DNA from: Bathymodiolus brooksi
Taxonomy: Eukaryota; Mollusca; Bivalvia; Mytilida; Modiolidae
DNA: 64,000 bases
Assembly: GCA_963680875.1 (NCBI GenBank)
Contig: OY804579.1
Coordinates: 82,387,095 to 82,451,094, forward strand
Reading direction: 5' to 3'
Part shown: positions 51,301 to 63,300 of the stretch, piece by piece
Numbering within the stretch: position 1 is the stretch's first letter
Layout of the letters: each line of letters opens with the position of its first letter
Translations under genes and position numbers: made by a program
The notes under the pieces: model-generated
Database searches by the model: none
Told to the model about the DNA's origin: nothing
What the model saw: the letters and a program-made list of their open reading frames with translations, nothing else

Positions 51301-54300
51301 TATAAAAATATTACTTAAAAGTGATGTTCTTCACGACAGTATATGCAACGAATTATAAAACACGTGTTTTTCCAAGCTTCTTCAAAGATGTATATAGTAA
51401 TAGAAAGGGCACTTACATAGAGGCAAGTCAAGAAAAAATTGCAAGAGTTTCATTTCTTCTGATAAATTTTATGTGAAGCAAAATCCTGAATTGATTGGTT
51501 GTAAAACATAATGTCGGAACTAATATAAATGCTCTAAAATAACGCATGACTAATCCTTGACTACGAGGTTTTCACTATCAGTTGACCAAGTCAGGCCAAC
51601 GGATGATGAGTAGAGAGTAGATTACCGACGATGTGGTTACCCATGCTAATTTTTTATACATTAGTAATTCATTGCATATTAAAATACGAAGACCAAGAGA
51701 AGACATGTTTTTCTTAGTTTTTTTTAGACGAATAATAATATGTACATTCAATAAATAATGATGGAAAACAAATCTTTTTTAGGCATTAAAACGTAGTTTT
51801 ATAGAAGAATCTACTCAGACCGGAAAAGAGCCGCTTTTGTTGACAGCAGCTGTTGCAGCTGGGAAATGGACAGTACAAACGGCTTATGAAATAGGAACAA
51901 TATCAAAGTATGTAAAAAAGAATATGAATAATGCAGCTAATCAAGCAGAAAATATGTTCCTTGAAGTTAAAAATATAAGACTGGATTTTGTGTTCTCCTA
52001 TTATGTCATTTTGTTCTGAGTTCCATGTTGTGACGTCCGTAACGATTTCCTCATGAAAACGATGTTCTGTTCGTCTTTACCTCCAGTTGTTTGTAGGAGG
52101 ACTCGTGTCTTATTTACGTTATTTGGGTTTGTTTGCGCACAGTGGTGTCGAACATATATTGTGTTGGTTTTTTTTCTTCGTTTTGGTTACCCTATGTTGC
52201 CAGTTTCCTTGGAATGTCCATTTTTGATTGCCCCTTCGGTATTCTCTAATGTTTATTTAATCCAGTATATATTTCCTTTGTGTTACCACTGTGGTGGTAG
52301 ACAGTGGAGTACACTAATTAATTTGTCGTCTTTGTGTTATTGGTGTATCGGATATATCGCAACAGTATCTAATACCGACCACTTCGAAAAACAATCTTTT
52401 AGTGTGTCTTCATTCTATTTTTTTCTTTCTCAGCCATCTAGATTTCATAAATTTGATGTCGTATGACTTACACGGATCTTGGGAGAATGTTTTAGGGCAC
52501 AACAGTCCACTGTATTCCAGAAGTCAAGAAACCGGTGATCAGGCCACTGTTAATCAGGTAAACTATTCATAACTCTTAATCTGAGTTTATTTAGAACTGT
52601 TTAGAATGATAACACTAAAGAGATGAGGGGAAGCGGGGGCGGGGGAGGGGGGTGGGGGGTGGGGTGGCTGTCGTGGTCGTGATTGCATGGTAGATGGATT
52701 TACAGTTTCCTATGCAGTCAGTACCTATCGCCACCAAAGTTGTGAGTTCGAATCCCGTTCATGGCGAGGTGTACTCGATACAACATTATGTGATAAATTG
52801 TGTCAGTGACTTATGGCAGGTCGGTGGTTTTCTTCTGGTACTCCGGTTTCCTCCACTATTAAACCTGACCTCCACGACACGATATAACTGAAATATTGTT
52901 GAAAGTGGCGCTAAACACCATAACCCCCCCCCCCCCCTTCTGAAGAGATGTACTTGAAAATAGAAGATTCTAGTTAACGTCGTTGTAGTTTACAAGATTG
53001 ATTAAAGTTTTTTACTTATTAAATATAACTTTGGCTTGTTATGACCGGAAGCTGTTATTGAAACTCAACCCTTACATAAAGAAATGTAATGAACTTTCTC
53101 CTTTACTTAACGCGTTTAACCAGTTTGTTAATTTTGTTTAAATTGTAATCACCACGTTGGTTAAATTCTACGGAGAATTCCCGTCAATTTACTTCCGACG
53201 ATCATTCAACTACCAGTGGATAACGATAGTTCCCCACTCTCGATGTAGTGTCTAGATTGGAGAAGTAGCATACTCCACTGGTAGCAGAAACACATACTTT
53301 GGACGGGTTAGCATGTTCTGTTTTGTGCACAGCTTCTGTCATGTGTTACGAACTTATCTATTTTATTATATGTTACCCATAGACGGAGGACATTGAAAAA
53401 CTAGATTGACAACGAATTATCATGTCTTGTCCTGTGATGTGGTAAGAATTTGTCTATTTTTTGTTCTATTTCGTAGGACTGGGCGGTAAATACATGGATT
53501 GATAACGGAACACCACCAGAAAAGCTTATATTAGGAATTGCAACATATGGTAGATCATTTAAACTATTAAACAGAAATGCATATACAATAGGTTCAACAA
53601 GTGCTGGTGCTGGCACTGCAGGATATTATACCAAAGAAAGTGGATTCTTAGCATTTTATGAGGTAAAATAGAAATATAGATTCACGTTAATTATTAGATT
53701 AGCCTACTTTACATTATCGTATGAAACGTTTTGTCAAATATGTAGTGCGGCCCTCTACCTTTGTTGTTGTGTAATTCGCTTTATCAATTAATAGCCAACT
53801 TGCATAAAACTATCAGTTGTTATTTTTGTTTGTTTGTATTAAAACCGTTTTCTATCAGCATTGCAGAATACAATTATAGTACGACATATATATTCGCTCT
53901 TATTCTGACTTAGTTACATGTAGCTACATGTATATATGTAATATAGGACATACTACCACATGCATGAATGTGGTTGCATTGTGCGAAAATATAGTCTTTT
54001 AACCTAAATACTTTGAAAGCATTTTTTTTTTTAATATTCACCTTTATCATTGTCATTTTAGATCTGTGGTAAAATACAATCAGGCTGGACAGAAGGATGG
54101 AATGATGAACAAAAAGTTCCTTATGCTTATGGTGATGGTCAGTGGGTTGGCTATGATGATGAAAACAGTGTCAAGATAAAGGTATATATTGTATACGAAT
54201 ATAGAATAAAACAAATTGTAATGTCCACCACGACGATTTCCTCGTATTTTCTTCATTTATATACTATATGTATCATTAAGAAAAAGATTTTTTGTCATTT

Positions 54301-57300
54301 CGAATTGTGTTCTGTCATATTGTGTGTTATCTTGTATTTGATAGAAACACATAATAGCTTACAAAAATTACTATTCACCAGGCAAATTATCTAAAAGATA
54401 AGAAGTTAGGTGGTGCTATGTTCTGGACAATGGATTTGGATGATTTTGGGAATACATGTGGACTTGGCAGGTATCCGTTGATTAACGAAGTGAGGGATGT
54501 ACTGATAAAGGATCAAATACCAGTGACGATGAGTCCAAGGACTTCAAAGCCGGATGCTAAAGGTATATTCGATGGACATCAGTTTTATTCGTGTAGGAAA
54601 ACTAAAGTAGCAAGATTACCCTGGAAAAACAAACTACCTGCCACAACATTACTGATAAAATTGTATACTCACATAATACTGTATCGAGCACTTATCTCTA
54701 CATGCGAGAATCGATCTCGCAAATTTCGTTGTGATAGGAAACCCAACTACCATAAGATCACGTCAACGGCGGACCATAATTCTCTAACGACATATTAGAA
54801 TAAAGACATGAAGACTAGATATTAAAAAAATGTATCTTATGACAATTTCAAGATTGATCATGAACACAAATATATCTGAGCATAGATGTACAAGATTAAT
54901 AAAATGAAAGAAAACCAGTTCCAAACCAATCCGAAAATCGTTAACACAGAGGCTAAATTAAAACCTCTAACACACATATACACGATAACTCACTTTCCTG
55001 GTTTTGTACATGTACTCCAAGAACAAGTGCCGGTTTTAAGCTAGATTTTTGTAGGTAAACCCTCCACTCTTAGTAAAATGATGCGATCGTGCTTGTGGTT
55101 TTACACGTAATTAACGTTTAGTCCTAGTCTTGAACTTCATATTTATAAACATACCTATCTAAATATAGGTGACCTTAGCAGATTTTGGCTATCCTGTGGA
55201 TTTATTTTGGCTACCCTTTGGATTTATTTTGGCTACCCTTTGGATTTATTGCTTCCAAAACTTTAAATTATTTGGCTTTCCAATCTTCTATTTTTAGCGT
55301 ACCTGATGAAGGTTATTTTGAGCGTACCTGATGAAGATTATTCCAGAAACGCATCTTGTGCACTAAATTTGACATCTACTTTTTTTTATTCTTTCAGAGG
55401 ACGATGACTTTTATAGGGTTTGCTATTTCGACAATCATTCACAGTATAGAAGTAGCCCATTTTCATTCACTGCCAAAGATATACCAGCTACTTTATGCAG
55501 CCATGTAATATACAACTCTGCTAAGATAGAGGGCAACAATATTTACTCAACAGAAGCAAACGACCTAGGTAGTAACGGTAAGCTCCTCAACAGATATAGT
55601 GTTTGACTTCATTTTGTTTTAAAATACCTAATTTAACATGTTATCTTGACATTAGCTTTGGCAGGAGTGTAGCAAATTGCAATGAGTTCAAGATTTCAAA
55701 ATACGAAAAAAAATTAACAGCTAATTAAAAGTAATTCATAAAATAGTAAAGTAACTGTAAACTGGTCATGTTTCCTCTTATTTCTTCATTATAGTTAAGG
55801 AAATAAGAGACCTACTCCTATTGGCTAACAATTGTGTTACACTCCTGACATATATAACATGGCATTGAAAAGAATACTTACTACTTATACTGTATAGTGA
55901 CATGAGTCCAAAATCTACATTCCAAATTCAAACTGGACGACATTTTGAAAATTGGAAGGATAATAATTTAATTTAGTTATGCCGAAAATACATGGGTTTA
56001 CATGACATCTTGCATCTTGCCAACAAATATTGGGCTTAATAGCGATATTTGCTACTGCTCTATAATTATGTACACATTTGAATTAGAATGTGTTTCGTTA
56101 TTGAATTATTAAAAAAATTAAATCAATATAAAATAAAATGACGACATATCAGATAGTACAAACCAAACAAGGGATTTGAATCTGATGCTTCTAAAGGCTA
56201 TGATTCACATTGTGATAAAAGATGGAATCCGTGGGAAAGTTAACTTGAAAACAAACTTGCAACATCACCCGCCACTTTTTATAGCAATGTCTAATTGAAT
56301 CCAGAGCAAAATACGACCTCATTAAAATGTATAGTATAGAATAGTAGTATATAATGTTTTTTTTTATTCTTAACTAGATTTATTTAAGCTAATGATATAT
56401 AAATTATATTTAAAATGCAATGATATTGGGCTTTATCTTAATATAGGACAGTATGTTGAGATAATGAAACATCGACAAGTAAATACAAATTTGAAAGTTC
56501 TTCTTGGAATAAACACGAACACAGGTCCAAGTGTAGCGTTTAGTCAAATGGCCCAATCAAAAGAGTCCGTGGAAGAATTTGTAGTCAACACACTTCTGTT
56601 CATTAGACGACACGACTTTGACGGTATAGATCTGCAATGGGAATACCCCGGAACCAATCCTAGTACTTCCGGTGATAAAGAGAAATTTACACACCTGGTT
56701 AAGGTATAATAAATATATCTCTTTCACCATTGATACTGGTCAATTACAGGACTTTTTCAATAACCGTGATAATAAATATTAATTTTTAGTTTTCAAATGC
56801 CAAAACAAAAAGAAGAAAAAAAGAAGGTGAATACAAAATACTTCATCACAGAAAGTGATATCGAGTACACCTCACAATGAGTCAGAATCACAAACTGCAG
56901 TGATTATATGCTCTACTACCATTGTACATGCAAATCCTCATCGTTTGCGATTGCAGTGACGTTGTTCATCTCTCCAAAGTACTTATATCACAAAGTCACT
57001 TACATTCTGAACATAAATCCGCTTTTAAGTACATTGCATATATAATACGTAATCCATTCAATTAGAAACCATGCACCAAGTACATCTCACTAAGAGAGGA
57101 GGTTTAGTCCCTTAAAACTAGCTTAACCCGCCACTTTTGTTTTTTTATTAAATTATATACAACATACAAGGAGAGTGAGTGGTGAGATACATGTTTGTTA
57201 GGTGGTGAGGTACATGTTTGTTAGGTGGTGAGGTACATGTTTGTTAGGTAGTGAGGTACATGCTTGTTAGGTAGTGAGGTACATGTTTGTTAGGTGGTGA

Positions 57301-60300
57301 GGTACATGTTTGTTAGGTAGTGAGGTACATGTTTGTTAGGTAGTGAGGTACATGTTTGTTAGGGATATTGATTTTGTCTCTGTTCCTACAATTTCCTATT
57401 ATATTTTGAACTGTGGTATTTTTTTTTCTCCATTTTATTGTAAATATATTTATTTTAATAATTTTGAATAATGACCACTTTTACCTATATATATGTTTTC
57501 ACAAGTAGTGGTATTTATAATTGCGTGACATCCATTGGTTTTGAGAGTACAGATATATCATATTCATTTTAATTGGTAATACGAACTTCGCTGTTGCGAA
57601 CAAATATGTGAGGGGTGGGGTTATTAACCGGATCAGGTTAATGTCACATTCGACACTGTAAAAAAAATATATATGTCAATTTATTGACGTTGGGTCATGT
57701 TGGTGGATTTTAAGTGCATCCATTACTAATAAAATATAACAAAATAAGAAATTGTAGAATATATAGATATTTATATAACTTGTTCGATTTAAATCAATCA
57801 TTGTAGACCGTACCGAATTTCTTTTTACATGTATCGCATATAATACATGAATAAGATTTTCGAGAGTTATGAAAGAAAAGTTTTTTTTTATATATCTGGC
57901 GACGTAATATAATTTGTGTTTTCAATCGATGTTGCACAAATCATCGTATATTACAATTGAAGTTTAGTAGTAGGGGCCATTGTGGTGGTGATCGTATGGG
58001 AGCTTGAATTTACAACTACCTGTGCAATCAGTGTTGATCACCACTAACGCTATGAGTACGTATCCCGCTCATGGCGAGGTATACTTGATACAACATTATG
58101 TGATAAAGTTTGTCAGTGACTTTCGGCAGGTCGATGGTTTTCACCGGCGGGTACTCCGGTTTCCTCCACCAATAAAACTGACCGCCACGATATAGCTGAA
58201 ATATTGTTTAAACTGGCGTTAAACACTATAACCCACACCACAAAAAACAACATTAGTTTATTTCACTTGAACGTTACATGGAACATAAAACTTACAGATT
58301 TACTTCTATTGTTGTCTTTTGCTTGCAAACTTGTGGTTCGTGTTGTTACAGATTGACGTATTGTCGATAATTACAGTTTAACTTCTTATCAAAAATATAG
58401 CGTGAAAGGACCCCTGGTGCCATGAGTATATGCTAGTGAAGTTTCATCTATGAATGAAACCAGTCGCTATCAGAACTAATAGGATTGTGAGTTCGATTGA
58501 CGCCCATGGTCAGGTGTTCTCGACACATCCTCATGCGATAAAATTTGTCGTTGCATTACAGAAGGTTGATGCAATTCATTGGATACTCCTCTCAATATAA
58601 CTGACGATCTATTTGAAATATTCATGAAGTGGCAAAAACACCCAGAATTCATACGACTATGGGGTCAAATCTTCAAATGTTAACACAATAGTCTATGTAT
58701 TATTCATTGTCATTTTATTGTAGATGTTACGTAAAACATTTGACCTTGATGCAGATGTTATGAATCGTCGTCCATTAATCGTATCTGCAAGAGTATCTCC
58801 TATGCCAGATACAGTGTCAGCAGCGTATGATATACCTGTCATATCAAAGTAAGATCATATTTAGTGATGTTATTCCACACATTCCAATGCCATTCCGTCA
58901 TAAACCGTTGAGCACGTAACTCGGCCAATCATAATATTGTAACAAATATGTCACAATGTCATGCGCAAATCGGTGAAAATAATGAACATTTGCTTTGCAC
59001 AGTTTTTAAAGATATTCACACTAAATCTATTGTTCAGATTATACGACTTCTATTATGCGTCTTTGCGTTATGAGTTCCGTTTTGTGATGACCATTACGAT
59101 TTGCACATAAAAACGATGTTCGGTTCATCTTTACTTCCAGTTGTTTGTCTTATTTACATTATTTGTGTTTGTTTGCGTATTGTGGTGTTCAACACATATT
59201 GTGTTGTGTTTTTGTGTTGTTTGTTTTCTTCTTGTGTTACGTTGCCAGTTTCTCTGGATTGTCCATTTTTTATTGTCCTTTCGGTATTCTCTAACGTTTA
59301 ACTAATATCATACTCTTAAGTTTTATGATTGTGTGAACAATTCAAAAGTGGTAAATACATGTTAATTAGGTCATAGAACGTGTGTTTTCTACTCACCATT
59401 GTTAAACTTTAGCAATAAACATGTGGATATGTAGCTTAGTGTCCACAACGTGTTTCTGTAACATTCTTCATAAAGTACGCTCAAAGTTAAAAAAAAAATA
59501 AAAAAAAATTAAAAAAAATGGAACACGATTATTTAATTTACAAACATGCCTTTTATTTAATTTACAAACATGCCTTTTATTTAATTTACAAACATGCCTT
59601 TTATTTAATTTACAAACATGGCTTTAATTTAATCAGAATTGTCGATGACGTTCGTGTCGCTTAGCAATAACTGATATATTAGTGGAACAGGAACTGTTAT
59701 CTCTTCCGAAGCAACTGGTGTCGACCGCGTTTTTAATGGGGTTCATGTTGCCCAATCTTTAGTTTTCTGTGTATTCGGCTATTGTTTGTCCTTTTTTTCA
59801 TTGTATTATCTGTCCTTCATCTAAAAACGGCTTCTGATTCCTTCTTTAGTATCTTCAAAGTTGTTCTTATATTTGAATTCGAAGTCTTGGCTATTGTACA
59901 CTAGTGTTGAAAGCTATGTTTTTCCCTAAGCACTGTTAATTCGTAGGAGCACAACCAAAATACACCAAGATGTTATCGAAAATTAGATCCAGTTATATTG
60001 GTATATATAAGTTATATATAAGTGTTCACGTTTATCTTTTATATTTATACCAACAATTACATCCTTTTTGCACAAAATTAAATTTCCACATTTGTCTTTC
60101 TAATTACACAAATGTTAAAAACACTACATTTTATCAGTGTAGTAAAACATAATTATGGATCATAACGCAAAGAACGATAATCCATGAGGTAACATGTTGC
60201 CTTACAATATTTACATATATTGTATGAAGTATCGATATTAAATTTTCTTTTTTTCTTTTTAGATATATTGACCTTTTTAATCTGGCATCATTCGATTTTA

Positions 60301-63300
60301 ATGACGGAAGTCCTAATACCCTTCGCCATGGTAGTCCACTGTACTCTGGTAGTGTTAAAAGAGATTTGAATGACAATAACGTGGTAAATATTCACATTCA
60401 TATTTTTGTAGTTAACGTTCTTCCAATTTAGTGTAAGTTAGTTAGGTAAATATTCACATTCATATTTTTGTAAATAATGTTCTTCCAATTTAGTGTAAGT
60501 TAGTTAGGTAAATATTCACATTTATATTGCTATCATTCAAGTTCTGCCAATAGGGTGGTGTAAGTTAGTTAGCTATAAATGACGGATGCCATGTGTGGAG
60601 CAGAATTTCCTTACCTATTCGAAGCAGATAAAATACTTTGTGTCTCTTAATTAATTCAGTTAATTATTTTTGTCTGAATGAATAGACATAGCGAAATGAC
60701 CGGTGAAACCCATGACCTTGTGTAGCTTTCTCTGGAAGAATAATGTGTTTGATAAAAGAAAATACAATGAGATTAAGATTGTGTATGTATTTACAGATAC
60801 AATGAATAGAAGACATTTTGAGTAATAAAATCCGAAATATTTTTTTTTATATAATGCTTTATTCTGTATAGGAAGCTGCCATTAATATGTGGATAAATGC
60901 TGGGTTACCTGGTAATAAACTAGTAGTTGGAATTCCATCCCATGGCAATACTTACCAAATCCCAAATGGATGGCACACAATCGGTGGTCCTGCCATTGGA
61001 GTAGGAGCGAAAGGTACATGGACTCAAAAAGAAGGACTGCTGTCCTATTATGAGGTAACAGGATAATACTTTTCATTTGCAGTGCTATATTTTAATTTTT
61101 AAATTATTTGCATTTTTAAAGTTCACAGCTTAAATTAAGATTCAAAAGCAACAGCTTAGTAAAGTTTGACACCAAAAGGGTAATCAGAAACAGTAAATTG
61201 AAGAAGGACAGACAATTGAAAAAAAATTACAAAGGGACAAACAATTGTCCACAAAACACTATGCAGAAAACTAAGGATTGAGCAATGTGAATCTAATTAT
61301 AAAGGGTAGATTCAGGTGCTCCAGAAAGGACAAACTGTTCCTAATTAGTTACCAAAATTTATTAAGGTGTTCATGGTTTTATATATCATATATATTCATG
61401 TAGGGCAGTGAACAAATTAAATAAGTCAATATTCAATAAAGTTGCATTTTGCACATTTCACAAGCTAATATACAATATGTATATCCAACATTTAGACTTT
61501 AAGCGTACTTGATGAAGGTTATTTCATAAACGCGTCGTGCGCACTAAATTTGATATCTACGTTTTTATTCATATCTCTCATTGGGCCATCATGAACATGA
61601 TCGTACGATAGTTGGATTAACTGGATTTTCCTGTTTCCTCCACCAATAAAACTAAAATAAACTGTTAAACATCAATATACATTAACTTATATTTCTTCTC
61701 AATAGATTTAATGCTGTAAGATTTCACAACCAAAACAGTACACGGGGCCGTCGTGGTCGTGATCGTATGGTAGTGGATTTATAACTACCTATGCAATCAG
61801 TGCCTATCATGTGGGGTGTACAAGATACAACATTATGGATAAAGCTTGCCAGTAACTTGCGGCAGGTCGATGATTTTCTCCTTGTACTCCGGTTTCCTCC
61901 CCCAATAAAATTGACTGCAACGATATAACTTAAATATTGTTGAAAGTGGTGTTAAACATCATAACCCTAACCCTTACCAGAAACATTACAAATATTCGAA
62001 AGCACAAAAAAACGATAAACGATCAACACCTCAAAGCAGGTTAAAACCGATCCAGTAAATCAGCCTTTAATTTGAAACAATTTTATATATGCTTAATGAA
62101 AAGGAAATAAACATCAAATAGAGCAAAACAGATGTCCTGTAATTATTATAATATGATCACTGAAGACAAAAATATCAACAACATACAACCTAATTTACAG
62201 CCATATAAAATGTTGTGTCCCATTTAATTCTTTGTTTATCTATAATGGTGGTCATAGTTATGGTGCTTAGCGCCACTTTCAACAATATTTCATTATATCG
62301 TGGCGGTCAATTTTATTGGTGGAGGGAAATCGGAGAAAACCACCGACCTGCCGCAAGTCACTGATACTTTAAAACTATTTCTAGAGCTAAAATACTAAAC
62401 GATTTGGAATATATAACTTAGACGAGATGTTTGTTTTACTTTGCTTTAGATTTGCTTAAATATTGTCAGTGGCTGGACACGTCTGATGGATACAGCACAA
62501 GGTGTACCACACGCATACACAAATGATCAGTGGGTTGGCTATGATGACGCTGAAAGTGTTCAACTAAAGGTAATTGTTTCATACAAGCATGTGTCGACTT
62601 CGGATGATAAATAGAAAAATAATAGCTGTTGTTCTGATCTCAAACCAATTAACCAATCACATTCTTTGTGATGAAATGTTTCGCACGCGGTTCTAGTAAG
62701 TATAATTATTCACATTACTTTGCTCGAGTAGTAGTTAATAGAATGACCACAAAGCAACACATAACTATGTTTAGCTGGCTATGCATGTTGTGTTGTTTAT
62801 ATCATTAGTACCCGAAGTTCATGTTTGTTACGCTTTTAACTGTTTGTTTAATATTATATTTAGAATTGTGTATAGCAGTCTTATTGTATTGTTTTCTTGT
62901 CATCATTTTGTAAACACACTTTATGAGTAATGTTAATACATATATTCGTAGGTCACATTTTAATATAAAACCATGTTTTTTCCGAATACTATCGAAATAA
63001 GAGTGAGGAATTAGGATTATGGTGTTTAAAACCACTTTCAATGATATTTCAGTTATATCGTGGTGGTCAGTTTTATTGGTGGAGAAAACGTGAAAACAAC
63101 TGACCTGTCACAAGTCATTGACAAACTTTATCACATAATGTTGTATAGAATACACTCCGACATAAGCGAGAACTCACAACTTTGTTGGTGATAGGCACTG
63201 ATCGCATAAGTAGTTGTAAACACAACTACCATGCGATCACAACCACGACACCCCCTCGAAATAAGGTATCAAAGTAATGAAAAATGATTTTCTGGTCCAG

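Noticed and set aside
52053..52466. 137-aa plus-strand protein rich in aromatic residues and Cys
   Set aside because: It lies in a dispersed repeat also present at 59110-59290 and overlaps the exon 12 acceptor in a different frame.
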